The position numbers and the translations under genes are program-made. From Microcyclospora pomicola (taxonomy: Eukaryota; Ascomycota; Dothideomycetes; Capnodiales), in contig NHNY01000029.1 in NCBI GenBank assembly GCA_002786065.1, positions 267,219 to 331,218 on the forward strand: DNA of 64,000 nt, in the 5' to 3' direction. Positions 10,241-22,600 of this stretch are shown piece by piece. The notes beneath the pieces were generated by a model. It made no database searches and was not told where the DNA came from. It saw only the letters and a list, made by a program, of their open reading frames with translations. Numbering within the stretch: position 1 is the first letter of the stretch; each line of letters starts with the position of its first letter.

Positions 10241-12720
10241 TTTCATAACGACTAGGTATCGATTCCGGAATCTGTATCCGAAGGTACAAACATAGCAGTT
10301 AGCGCTTCGAGCATAATATCTCTCTCTACTTATGATTAAGGAGCGTCGTTGATGATAGAGGACATCCTAACCTCTGATCTAAATTTGATTTCACTCTACA
10401 CATAGCTTGTAGGCAGTAATCAGACGCGCTTCCTACGGATGATAACAAAGCAGGTAAAATTACTATTTAATGATCTGCAAGTTAAGAGTCCTATGTTCCT
10501 TAAGCGTCACATTAATATCCTCTTTAGAGGCAAGAGACGGTAACAGTAGGTGTTATTAGGTATTTATAACAGACTGAAACTCTTTTAGGCTCCTACGAAC
10601 ATAGCTAAAGCATTGAACGAGGCATAGTCGGAAGAGCTAAGCACTAATACGATCTAGTAGATCGAGCATGTTTTAAGAACTTAGCGCTCTAAACTAGGAG
10701 GGTTGTTAGGTACAGAGTAGCCTAAGATTAATGTAGATGAAATTACAGATTCAGAGAGCGACGGTAATAATAGTGACAAGGAAGTTCACAAGCAATCTTA
10801 CGACAGGCTAGAATAAGCCAAATCTTTTGTTGTAGGGAGCTCGTCCCTTATCTTATACAAGTATAGGATAGTAATAATCATTGATCCGTACCTAGATAAT
10901 TAAAGAGTATTGATTCCAACTCTAGTAGTGCCCGACATAGCAATTAGGACTAAGGACAAAGACGACACAGCCTAGAATCCACTAACTATACACTCTTACG
11001 AGATGTTACTAGCGATTCCATTTAATAACAACGATAGCAATGGTTTTGCGCTTATCTACAATCTAGATAACTTGTTCTGTGGTGTGAATGTTCGTTATGC
11101 TACACTATGTGATAAGGCGGCACTCTAGCTACAATTTAAGACGCTAGTAAATGCCGCTGTTCACCATCATACGCGCGGCGATAATCTTGTCATAGATCTA
11201 GCTAGAATCTCTCTCCTTTACTATGCTCGGCTCTTAGCCCTCTTTATAAGGTTTGCAATAAGCTAAAGGGTTTCTATTAATAACGATGTTACTCTGTATA
11301 ATAACCCGAGACTTTTTCGTAGGGCCCTTATGTCTACGGATCAGATGATATACCCTATTACAAATATTCCTTATAAACAGGTCTAGTAGCTTAGTGTAGT
11401 CTTTCTAGAACTGCTCTCTTTTATCTTGCTAGGAACTTCGGGCGTCTAGCAATGTCGAGCTTTAAAAGTGGAACTACTCTAAGATTTTGTCATATAGGGC
11501 GGTCCTAAAGTACCTAGATCTAGGACACTGCCGAATATAACGAGATGGCTTAAGCGACTGTCTAGACTGGACCTAAGGGCTGCTGAAATTTCTACTATTA
11601 TTTAGGGCATGTTTAGATGGATACTAAGGAGATCTCTAATTGGCGACATCGTAGAGGCTTTAAAACTAGTAAGTCAAGCGAGCGGAAGGCTACGATACAT
11701 AAGTACTAATTATAGCATACTACTTAGTCTAGCTACTGTTAATTGTGGGATAGAGATCAAGTCATCTGTTTCTTGTAAAGAGAGTCTCTCCTACGACTTA
11801 CACTCTTAGACCGTTTTAAGCAGGCAATAGAAGGAACCCTGTACTTAAAAATTTAATAGTAGCCTTTTGTAGACGGATGCAGATCTTGTGCTATAAATAA
11901 CGCGCGACTATCTTGGATCGTAGGTCGTCCGTCGTTCGAGTGTTCGAGGTTTATGTACTAAGAAATTGCAGTGCTATAGAAAAGAAATGTCTGTAGATGT
12001 CTCGATATCTATAGCGCAAAGGTACAAAGCATCCTGTATAAATCTGTCGAAGACTTAGTAGCAGTTAGTAGCACACCCTGTCTAATAGTCCGCTAATAAT
12101 GTTTCTAGTCAGTTCTAACACTTAGGATTAGCGAAGAATTAACAATTAGGCATAAGTCTAGTAAGTTCGTAGTTGCGGCCTTATATGTCTACTAACAAGT
12201 CACATAACGTCGCAGTAACGAATCCTACTTCTACTAATGCTACTATGTAAGTAGTACAAACACCGCTCTAAGGTCGCATATACTAGTACGTTAACAGCTG
12301 CTAGCAAGAAATACAGAATACTTAGAGGGTAGAAATGAACATCGACACAATAGACGATTAAGCCTTTTTCAAGAATCTGAAATCTGAATATAACTGTCTC
12401 TAGGGATAGTAGGGGAAGTTATTCTCCCTTAGGTGCTATAAGGGCGTCGAGTTTATCTAGGTAAGCAAGTTTATTATAAGTTGTACTCTTTACGTTCTAT
12501 AGTTACTAATAGACGCACAGTTCTCCTACGAACATCCGATGCTATATTATGTTTACCGTATACGCGAGCAGCTCCTGCTACGCGATTAACAGTGTACAAC
12601 TTGCGATCCTTTATGCGCCTATACTTACTACTACGAAAAGAAAACGCTATGTAAGACGTCTATTGCAGAACAGACTTCGCAGCTCGCGAGTCTAGTAAGC
12701 AGATCTTAATCTAAATCATC
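10240..12720 (+). pseudogene. Unrecognised degenerate coding tract downstream of the NLR
   Basis: Codon-like sequence continues on the plus strand with scattered TAG/TAA. Near 10340-10560 it resembles the tail block found after TPR arrays or kinases in fungal proteins (short acidic region, then a helix with R-F-L-R-M and a K-R-H-I-N-I-L-F stretch). Further on there are hydrophobic/charged segments (for example 11609-11809, open) and a stretch near 12000-12660 with K-L-Q-C-Y-R-K-E-M-S-V-D-V-S and C-T-T-C. I do not recognise a named domain. It could be the C-terminal part of the NLR gene plus a second gene, both killed by RIP. No function is proposed. Confidence 0.35.
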
Positions 12721-14070
12721 CTCCTTATATTAATACATAACATCAATTCTAAACAACTGTCCTATAGCCTTATTTGCAAGGACAATAGTACCTTCCGCTA
12801 AAAGTACTAGCATAGGTATCGGCAGATATTACAGGGTAGTGAACGCTATATTAGCCTTCAGTTTTAAGGGTAGTAATCGAATAGTTAAAGAGTGCCTTCG
12901 TCTAGTAGAGCGTGTAGGAGAGATAGTGTCTTCGTCTCTACTACCTTCGCCTAAGAAATAATTATACATCGGTGTAGTGCCTAGCTTATGCTAATCGCAC
13001 GGAGACACACTGTCCTCGCTAGAGAAACTATCGTCCGTGAAAGACACCTAGCGAGGCACTAGACTAGCTATTATCCCCGATTATCCTACTGCTAGTTATC
13101 CTACTACTACGACCTCTGCTGCCTACTCTAACTACTACTCTAGAGCTAGTGCGCATAGTCGTATTAGCCCCTTATCCGTAGCTCTTCTACTAAATCGAGG
13201 AGTCTCGCTAGAGTAGTCTACCGTGCTTAGTCGTAGTGTAAAGCTAACTCGGAGAGATCTCGGGCGAGATTGTAGGTAGAGGGTAGAAGTCGCAGAAAAA
13301 GATTATCGCATGCCAATAACGACAATGTTTCGTATATAGTAGTTATCGCAAGTTATGTAGGAGGTTTGTCTAGTAGCTAGTTATTCGAAAACGGCGTAGA
13401 GAATGTGCAAAGCATAGAATCGATTTCTATACATTAGCACTAGTTTTAGTGTGAGGTCTAGACCTACGCGACGTTAGTATACTAACGTAGGTCAGGGTTA
13501 GACTTTGGTACTTAGTGCTAAGGAAGCCGCCGATTCTTCTGTTACTATTACAATAATTAAATATAAGTAATATTAGGTATCTGTTTATTATCTTTGTACC
13601 TATATATAACTATTTATCTAACTTAGTATAGTATTATATATAAAGAAATATAAACTTTACTTATACTATTTCTCTATATTTACTCTATACTATTAGATTT
13701 TAGAGATGAATTATCTAATATAAAAGATTATCTACTAAGTTTATTATCTATAATATCTTTAAATTATAGTAATTTATAACTATTGTATAGTAATTGTTTA
13801 ATATAAATACTTATATATAGACTAAGAGTAAGCTATAGCTATATAATTATATAAATAATAACTATAATATTAAAAACTAGTATTATATTAGAGATAATAT
13901 TATACTAATTATTACTATATATAAACTAGATAGAAAGAAGTAGCTAGAGCTACTCTAACCTTAGGAATACTAGTATATAATTAGTTAAGCTCTTCCTATA
14001 CTAGTAAACAACTAAAATCTCGCTTTAAGAATTACCTTATCTTAGTAATTCCACGTCTTTCGCACACACG
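12721..14070. other. RIP-degraded, increasingly AT-rich DNA without a gene
   Basis: Up to about 13540 the sequence is stop-dense and of moderate GC; from 13540 to 14040 it is strongly TA-rich, with short TATA/TTA runs typical of heavily RIP-mutated repeats. No domain is readable. GC rises abruptly near 14050-14070, the left border of the gene island. Confidence 0.6.
13461..13493. repeat. Palindrome with 18-bp perfect core
   Basis: Positions 13471-13488 are a perfect palindrome (half-site ACGTTAGTA). It is flanked by GACCT on the left and AGGTC on the right, which can also pair, with a 5-base bulge on the left. It sits in decayed DNA and may be a transposon end. Confidence 0.55.
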
Positions 14071-14154
14071 TGCTTCAGGGCGCCACTGGTCGTCATCCGC
14101 CCCCGCCCGCGCGCTTTATCCACATGGGCTAGTCCGCCCGCTCGTACTACCTAG

Positions 14155-14246
14155 GGCCACTTCCTGGGTGATGGAAAAAGTAACTCAGCCGGCATCTTCA
14201 CACACGCGGGAGCTGAGTCACTTTTTCTTTCACCCAGGAAGCCACC
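14155..14246. repeat. Long stem-loop / MITE-like inverted repeat
   Basis: A 35-bp arm at 14155-14189 (starting GGCCACTTCCTGGGTGA) is repeated in inverse at 14212-14246 with about five mismatches, around a 22-bp loop. It is a GC-normal hairpin exactly at the border between the RIP desert and the gene island. It could be a miniature transposon or a paired regulatory element; no target duplication was evident. Confidence 0.65.
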
Positions 14247-14904
14247 TTGGCCACCACTGTATTTACGCTGCTTTACCGGATGAGCTTGTGCCGTCCACTT
14301 GCACGTGGTTAAAATAAGATCATGCCTCCGTTTCCGTTGTTGGCCTCAGGCCACTTTGACCCGTGCGTCTTGGCACGTAGGTCTTCTTCCTCCCTGCAGC
14401 TAGATACATGTAGTTTGTATCACACATCATCGATCCACACACCACACCGTGAATGCCTGTAACGCTAGCGCCAACATACATGTATGTTGGCGTGCAGCAA
14501 TCACATCAACTCAAGCTTCAGCTTTCCAGGTCCCACCGATGCAGCACTCCCACCCTCCATTCCATTCTATGGATTCCTATGGCTACGCCGGCATGTGTCG
14601 CTTAATGTAAAGTTCGTAATGGGGTCAAGACCCTGCTTCCCACGCATGCCCGTGCCGCTAGCGTCAATGCAGCCGTCCATTCCAACACATGAGGGGCGAT
14701 AACAAACCGTCCTCAGCACTCCAGTGTCCGCCGCTGCAGCTGTGCCGATGCTACATGACATGGATGTCCGAGATCACATTCAGTGCACGCAGGTGTCTCG
14801 AATCCTTAGGCGGCGCAGCATGCTTACAGTGCCTGCAGCAAATATCATGGCTTTAGTCGCCATGGAGGTGCCTGACCTTAGACTACCTAAGGTAGTGCTC
14901 GATC
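14247..14904. promoter_or_regulatory. Upstream region of the first regulator gene
   Basis: No supported gene. Several overlapping short reading frames here have no family resemblance. The stretch contains the 24-bp palindrome at 14469-14492 and is the likely 5' regulatory region and leader of the Zn2Cys6 gene. An in-frame TAG at 14893 just upstream of the ATG at 14905 closes the reading frame. Confidence 0.4.
14469..14492. promoter_or_regulatory. Perfect 24-bp palindrome upstream of the regulator
   Basis: Half-site CGCCAACATACA is followed at once by its exact reverse complement; symmetry stops after 24 bp. A spacerless palindrome of this length about 410 bp before the regulator start could be a dimer binding site or a cruciform; the role is inferred. 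Confidence 0.5.
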
Positions 14905-16210
14905 ATGCTGGGAACCTGGACAGCAAGCGGAGGCCGAGAGACGCGCCCTTTCAGTCAATATACGAGCGCCATCCAGCAGCCACGGTCGCTAAGACGTAAT
15001 AACGCTCGACGAGCATGCTATCTCTGTAGGAGAAAGAAGGTAACATGCCTCCCTCTTATACTTCAAGCTAGACCTAGGGCTGATTCGTTTGCAGCTCAAA
15101 TGCAGCGGTGAGGCTGGAAGCTGTAGTCGATGCTGCAGTTTGGCCACCAAATGCATTTATCCGCCAGACGTCGAGCAATACAGAGGCCGGGAACACACCG
15201 CACATCTCGTCGAAGCTCGCCCACAGCGTAGACATCGTTCTGATCCTAATCAGCACGTTGATGCTTCGCAAGACACATCGGCCTATGAGACGGCTCAGTC
15301 CAGCGTAAACGAAAATGAAGACACCCACAGGCTCAGCAGCCCGAAGCACAGAGCGGAGCAGGTTCCAACCGATGGCTGCGTAGATATCGATCACATCAAT
15401 GGTGCAGCTGGACGGGCACACGCAGGCACTGGGCTACTCGCTGACATACCAGGCACTGGAACATCGGAATCGGGTATGTTGGAGAGTCTATGAAGCGCCG
15501 AGCGTCGGCTTACACATGCAGTAGGGTTCGACAACTCCTTAGTTGAGAGCTTGATTGGAGATCCCTACTTCACGCCTCTGAGCACCAGGACATGGGCTCC
15601 GGGGCGTACGGAGACTACAAGGTCGTACAACCATGGTTCATCACCTACTTCATGGACCCTTGAGCCCGCAATGATATCAGGACCGGATGAAGGCGAGGAT
15701 TTCATGCTTTCCGACGACCACCCCTTTGAAGCATGTGAGTGCCTGCAAATAGCAGCGCAAGTCTTGCACGAAGTCAGTGCGCACGCCAGCTCCGCGAGTT
15801 CAGCAAGGAGGCCGAGTCTTAGTCAACATCTGGAACTGTTCGGCACCAGTACACGCCGTCTCCAATGTATAACACGTTGCACATCCTGCATGTTCCGTAC
15901 CGAGAACATGATGATCAATGCCATGGCATTGCAGCAGCTGTGTAGCGTGTGCGAGCACATGTCGAGCATACCGGAAATCGACCTCTATAACACAAGATCT
16001 CCAATCGACATCCGCATCGGACAGTCGCAGATTAATCTTGGGAATGACGGAGGTCAAATCTGTCGTGCGATCGTGGCTTCGCAGCTGAATGTCTTCACAA
16101 ACCTGGTGGAGGATTTCAAGATGATGTCGACAAGCATGCCCACCCCTTTCGCATTGCTTCAAGGGATCGGAAACAGAATTGTCAACATGCGTGCGGCGGA
16201 CCGTACATGA
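14905..16210 (+). CDS. Zn2Cys6 (AflR-like) pathway transcription factor
   Basis: Three exons (14905-15039, 15095-15473, 15522-16210) give 400 residues. Intron 1 (55 bp) splits the zinc cluster: exon 1 ends in ACYLCRRKK and exon 2 begins LKCSGEAGSCSRCCSLATKC, giving C-x2-C-x6-C-x6-C-x2-C-x6-C. Intron 2 (48 bp, GTATGT...CAG, phase 1) removes the in-frame TGA at 15491. The C-terminal part has features of the aflatoxin-regulatory-protein family: a CLQIAAQVLHEV helix, a Cys-rich stretch (CITRCTSCMF), ALQQLCSVCEHM, and a final helix ASQLNVFTNLVEDFK. Length is close to AflR-type regulators. It lies 471 bp upstream of the PKS on the same strand, so it is probably the cluster activator. The ATG is the first after an in-frame stop; an upstream exon cannot be excluded. 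Confidence 0.82.
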
Positions 16211-16681
16211 GGCTGCGGATGTTGATAGACCCAAAGCGACCGTCAAAATGCCCGAATATACCGAGCTACTTTTCGTCTGGGGTGCTTGTACATGCTCAGT
16301 AGATACGAGATAACGATACTTCAGCGCTTCTCGAGCAAGGCCACCCTAAACAATGTTCCAAGCGGCAAGTCCATGTCTATTTGCGGATGCATCCTTCCAT
16401 CATGCTGCTATAGAAATGCCTCAAATCCTGATCAGCTCCATCAGTCGGACTTCCCGTTAGAGCTTCCGAGCCAAGCGTCCAGCATGACTACATAGAGGGA
16501 AATACCTTCTCGTGCCACCAACAATCCTGCGGCGCACCTTTTACGGCAAGTCTTGATCTGGTGTCTCGACGAGGCTTAAGTACGTGCACACTATAAGAAA
16601 TAATATAGTCCTCAGTAGGGAAACCCTACACACCGCAGTCGAACGCCTTACCCCGAGCTCTAATCCGGGATATATCGAAAG
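16211..16681. promoter_or_regulatory. PKS promoter / intergenic region
   Basis: No gene supported. A TATA-like element (CACTATAAG) lies at about 16588-16596, roughly 85-95 bp before the PKS start codon, preceded by a small dyad CTCGACGAG near 16565. The region separates the regulator stop from the PKS start and is the natural place for regulator binding. Confidence 0.4.
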
Positions 16682-19600
16682 ATGGCACCACGCGTGGTCG
16701 ACCACGATGCTACTCAGCTATCTTCTGGCCAATCGGGTTCGCAGGTCGACGATCTCATTGCTGTCATCGGCATGAGTTGCAAGTTCCCAGGCGATGTTAA
16801 TTCTCCTACACGGTTGTGGGACCTTTGTAAGAGCGGTAGAAATGCGTGGTCAGAGATACCATCTGCGAGATTCAACGGCAAAGCTTTTCACGACCCAGAC
16901 TATAGAAGTCCCGGCATGGTACGACCGTATAGTACTCTCATGCTGGCCTAGGTTGACTCGTCACAGATCAATGCCGCAGGCGGACATTTCATCAACGAAG
17001 ACATCTCAAAGTTCGATGCCTCGTTCTTCAATGTCACCAACGAAGCTGCCAGTGTTTGTTGCTCATTCACGGATGATGCCCAGCATGAATGCTGACCGCC
17101 GGTTCATAGACCATGGACCCGCAGATCCGCCTGCAGCTCGAGTCGGTCTTCGAAGCTACCGAAGACGGTAAGTCATTAGTACGAGCTTCAGGAAGTCATA
17201 CTTATTAGATCAGCTGGACTTCCGATAGTGCGACTCGCAGGCAGTAACACTTCTGTCTTTGCTGGCTGCTTCACGCGCGACTACAACGATGGGCTCATCA
17301 GAGATCCTGACAACATACCACAGACCATTTTGACCGGAAATGGCGCATCTATGGTATCGAACCGGACCTCTCATTTCTTCGACCTCACCGGCCCTAGCAT
17401 GACCATCGACACAGCATGCTCAACGAGCTTGACCTGCCTACACTTGGCATGCCAGAGCCTGAAGTCAGGCGAATCTATCATGTCCATCGTCAGCGCATCA
17501 AATTTGATACTGTACCCACCCACCTTCGTTGCACTGGGAAACCTTGGGTAAGTGCTTGGCAGAAACTTGGACATACGCCATGCTAACAGGCATCGAGATT
17601 GCTGGGTGATTCGGGGAAGTGTTATGCTTGGGACGATCGTGCACATGGATATGGTCGAGGAGAAGGCATCGCTACGTTGATCATCAAGCCACTCAGCCGA
17701 GCAATCGCAGACAAAGACAATATTCGAGCTGTCATACGAGGATCAGCACTGAACCAAGATGGCAAAACCCCAACGATAACATCGCCGTCTGTATATGCGC
17801 AGATAGCTCTCATGCGCGACTGCTACCGAGCCGCTGGCTTGGATCCCAAGGATACTCCATACGTTGAAGCGCATATGACAGGTACGTATCTGGAGTACAA
17901 AAACCACGTCACGACAACACTGACGTCTATCAGGTACGCAGGTAGGCGACCCTGTCGAGGCCGAGGCCATCAGTACGGTCTTTGCAAGAGATCGTTCGCC
18001 CGGCGACCCAGTTTTGGTGGGATCAGTCAAGACAATCATTGGACATACTGAAGCGACGAGCGGTCTCGCAGGAGTCATGAAGGCTGTCCTTGCAGTGGAA
18101 ACGGGACTGATTGCGCCAAATGCGAACTTTGAACGACCAAATCCGGCCATTGATCTTCAAGGCTGGAATCTCAAAGTACGTCATGAGTCTGGGACCTCCT
18201 TTATCTCCAAACCTCATAGAGGAATTTATGGGTCTATATGGTACTTCACCGGATGTAATCACTGACAGCAACAGGTGCCAACACATCTTACCGAATGGCC
18301 GCAAGGTGCCGCAAGGCGGGTCTCGGTGAACAACTTCGGCTTTGGAGGCACGAATGCACATGTCATTGTGGAAGCATTCGACTATGGCAACACCCATAGG
18401 CAAATCTCGAATACAGCGGCCTCGACGAATGGCGTGAATGGCGTGATTGGCGTGAATGGCACGAGTGGCGTTAATGGAGTGGATGAAATGATTACAGCAG
18501 ACACCGAGCACGCCACAAAGACACTGAAAACCGCAACGACTGATTCTAATAGCCTTGGCAATGGAGTCAGCAACGAATCAGCAAACGGACTTCTTCCGCT
18601 CAACTTGAGATCGAATGACAGTACGAACGCGCCATCGAGAATCTTCATCCTCAGCAGTAAGGACAGCAGCGTCACTGACAGCATGCGTTCAAATCTTGCG
18701 CAGTGGCTTGATGATAAACGAAAAGCTGGAGAAGTAGTCGATCTTGCAAGCCTCTCGTATACACTGGCCGAACGTCGATCCTGGCTGCCATATCGCTCTG
18801 CAGTGGCTGCCGACAGTGTGGACAGTCTCATTACTGCACTGAATGAGACCAAGAAAGCGACCATCACCCGCGATCCTCCACGTATTGGCTTCGTCTTCAA
18901 CGGCCAAGGTGGTCAATGGTTCGCCATGGGTCGAGAACTGTTTGTCTACCCAGAGTTTGCACAAGCAATGCAGGAAGCCGACGCCATTCTCAGGGAATTG
19001 GGAGCAAGTTGGTCGCTGATCGGTAGGTTTGAGAATGCTTTTGGGATGAGCATATACGCTAACGTGTTCAAGATGAACTGCATCGAGACGAGAAGACAAC
19101 TCGAGTACAGCAGCCAGCATATAGCCAGCCACTATGCACAGCCTTACAGCTGGCATTAGTGAGGCTGCTCAAATCTTGGGATATTGAGCCTCACGCCGTT
19201 GTCAGTCACTCGAGCGGCGAAGCAGCAGCAGCGTATTGTGTTGGTGGTCTGACTTTCTCGGAAGCACTGGGCGTAATCTACTTTCGTGGTCTACTGACCC
19301 AAAAGTATCAGCATGCCTCTGACAAAAAAGGCGCCATGTTGGCTGCTGGAATATGCTCCTCTGTTGCAAAATCATACCTTGAACCTCTCGGAAGCGGCAA
19401 GGCAGTCATTGCCTGCATCAACAGCCCAGAGAATATCACATTCTCCGGCGACGAGGACACCATCATGGAGATCGATGAATTGCTCAAGCAGGATGGCCAC
19501 TTTACGCGCAAGCTCAGGGTCGAAGCTGCCTATCACTCACATCACATGCTTGCCATGGCTGACGAGTACATGGGTCTGTTGAGTCAGACGATCGAACCGA

Positions 19601-22600
19601 AACATGGCAAGATTGACAAGATATACGGTTGCCCAGTGACCGGTGGCCGTCTCTATGAGCACGGAGATCTGGGACCAGCTCATTGGGTCCAGAACCTAAC
19701 GCAGCCAGTGCTATTCTCACCTGCGCTTGAAAGCATCTGCCTTGCCAAGGAGGCATCCTCTTCAAAATCCATCGACTTCCTGATCGAAATTGGACCTTCT
19801 GGCACTCTTGCAGGTCCTATCAGGCAATGCTTTCATTCTCCCAAGTTGTGCGATCGCACTATAGCCTACGCTTCGTGCCTGACAAGAAACAGCAACGCAA
19901 TCCTTACGATGCAGCGAACCTTGTGCACTCTGGCATGTAGCGGGCAGGCTGTGAACCTGGGTGCCACAACACCGGAGTCGGACAAGGGTGAACGACGTGT
20001 GCTCAACGACTTGCCACCGTACCCTTGGAACCATACCACATCTTACTGGAAGGAACATCGAGTAGCGAGAGCGCATCGTTTCAGAACCGACGCGCCAAAC
20101 GAGCTGCTGGGCCGTCTGGAACCAGGATGCAATTCCTTGACACCCATATGGCGGACGTTCCTCAGATCTGCAGACTTGCCATGGCTACGAGATCATATCG
20201 TGCAGTCGGAGATGGTGCTACCCGGCGCCGGGTACATCAGTATGGCTATTGAAGCCATCAAGCAATTGTTGGAGCCTGTCGAAGAGACATGTGCAGGATA
20301 TATGCTGCGAAAGGTGGAGATTCGGCGTGCACTGATCGTACCAGACACAGACGAGGGCATCGAGGTGCAGCTTACACTGAGTCCCTGCGCAGACTCTGAG
20401 CTCGATGGGCGAGGATGGTGGACGTTTCACGTCTATTCGGTAGCGCACTTCGACAGTTCCTGGATCGAGCACAGCAGCGGATACATCGCAATGAAGCCAA
20501 AGGTATCAGTGACTGCAGAGAACAGTTTCGACTCCATTTCTTCGCTGTTTGAAGACAGATGGAATCAAGCTCAGTCCCGGGTCTGGAACAGGTTTGATTG
20601 TGAGGAAGTTTTCATGAAACTTCGAGAGAGTGGTATAGCGCATGGTCCTCTCTTCCGGAACCTGGTGGACATTCGAGCTAGTGCGCCACACTCATCGACA
20701 ACTTTCTGGATCCGAGACTGCAGAAGTGCGAAGATGGATCAGCCATCTGAACTTGTTGTGCATCCCACAACTCTCGACTCAATGTTCCAAGCGGCATATA
20801 CTGCACTAGAGCCTGATGCATTAGAGGGATGTATGGCCTTGCCACGCTCGATCGAGCAGATATACATCTCAGCAGACATTCCACGGGTTGGGAACAGTAT
20901 CCTTGAAGCCCGAGCAGAAGTCAGTACTCCTGGGCGGCGAGGGTTTTCCAGCACACTGTCGGTCGTTACCAGTGATGCCACAGGAAACGAGCCTGTAGCT
21001 CGCATCACGGGCCTTTTCTGCCAGGCTGTACCCAAGGGCTCAGTAAGAGAGCAGAATGACACTTCTCGTGTATGTTTCGAGTCGATATGGAGACCGGACT
21101 GGACATCCCTACCAAGTACTGCGCTCAAGCGACCTGTGACCTTCTTGGCCAATGCCTCTGAAGTAGAGACGGGCAAGAAAATCATCCGAGCAACGTATCA
21201 CTTCATACACGACACCCTGGCCAGACTTACAGCACATGATGTGCAGGCTTTGGACCCGCATCAGCACAAGCTGCTGGACTGGATGCGCATCCAGGATCGT
21301 CTCGGCGCTGAGGGAAAACTGGGAAAGAACAGCAGTTCATGGGCCAAGAGTAGCCAAGGACTCAAACAGCTCCTTCTGGATGAGGTGGGCGCCGCAAGCG
21401 TTAACGGTCGCCTGCTTTGCCGTATCGGTTTGTCTCTACTTGATATTCTGCGCAGGAAGGTGGCACCTCTTGAGCTGATGATGGGCGACAATCTACTGTA
21501 CGACTTCTACGACAATTCTCTACGCACTGCCCGCTCCGGTGCGCAGGTTGAGCATCTCGTAGCTCACTATACCCATAAGACGCCTCACGGACGCATCCTT
21601 GAGATCGGCGCTGGTACTGGATCGTGTACAACTCGCGTTCTCAAAGCGTTGTCCAGCAATGGCTCCACAACTGCCGCCTTACTATCACGTTACGACTTTA
21701 CTGACATAAGTTCAGGCTTCTTCGAGCAGGCTAGGACGAAGTATGCGGCATGGAATGATCTCGTCAACTATCAAAAGCTTGACATCGAGTCCGATCCCGC
21801 GGCTCAAGGATTCGAGTTGGGAAGCTACGACCTTGTTGTTGCGTGTCTAGTTCTCCACGCTACCAGGGATTTAGAATACACTATGGCCAACGTACGCAAG
21901 CTCATGAAGCCCGGTGCGAAACTGATCCTGGTCGAGACGACTCGGGATACAATCGACACTCAGCTCTGCTTTGGCACACTTCCCGGCTGGTGGTTGGGCA
22001 AGGATAGGGTCGACTCGCCGAACATCTCTGTTGAAGGGTGGCAAAGAGTCTTGAAGGCAACAGGTTTCTCGGGCGTTGACGTTGAGCTTCGCGACTTTGA
22101 AGACGAGAACGAATACTCAATCAGCACAATGTTGATCACAGCCTCTCAAATTCCAAGGTATCCAGAGACACTGTCAATTGTGACCACTGATACCAGTCCA
22201 CAGCAGTGGCTTCAGGGTTTTGCAGCGTTGCTTAGACAACAGACCGGCATCGACGTTTGTATCAAGTCGCTTGACTCGCTTCAAGGGGACCAGCATTGCA
22301 TCTTTCTTCTCGAAATGGAGCGGCCGCTGTTATCTTGCATAGACGAAACGACATTTGATCATTTACACAGGGCTCTCATCAGCGTACAAAGTGTGTTGTG
22401 GGTTACCAATGGCGACATTGCGAACGGAGTGAATCCTGACTATGCTCTACATGCCGGTCTGCTGCGGACCTTACGGCTAGAGGACCCTCGTAAGCGGCTT
22501 GTCGCTTGTGATCTAGCGACTGCCAGGAATCCCTGGACTGAAGCGAATACGAGCATCCTGGTCGAGCTGGTCAAGAAGTCCTTCAATCTTGAGCAGTCTC

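Noticed and set aside
1-14070. Reading the TPR/NB-ARC frames as live small genes
   Set aside because: They are fragments of one repeat-rich family broken by regular TAG/TAA; the short open stretches are gaps between RIP stops.
14724-14999. 91-codon frame overlapping the regulator 1 start
   Set aside because: Overlaps the exon that encodes the zinc cluster in another frame and lacks any motif.
15491-15493. In-frame TGA suggesting regulator 1 is a pseudogene
   Set aside because: It lies inside a well-formed 48-bp intron (GTATGT...CAG) that keeps phase.
15800-16246. 148-codon minus-strand frame opposite regulator 1
   Set aside because: Antisense shadow of the regulator C-terminal exon.
18382-19156. 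Overlapping minus-strand frames (155-172 codons) opposite the PKS
   Set aside because: Shadows of PKS exon 7; no independent motif.
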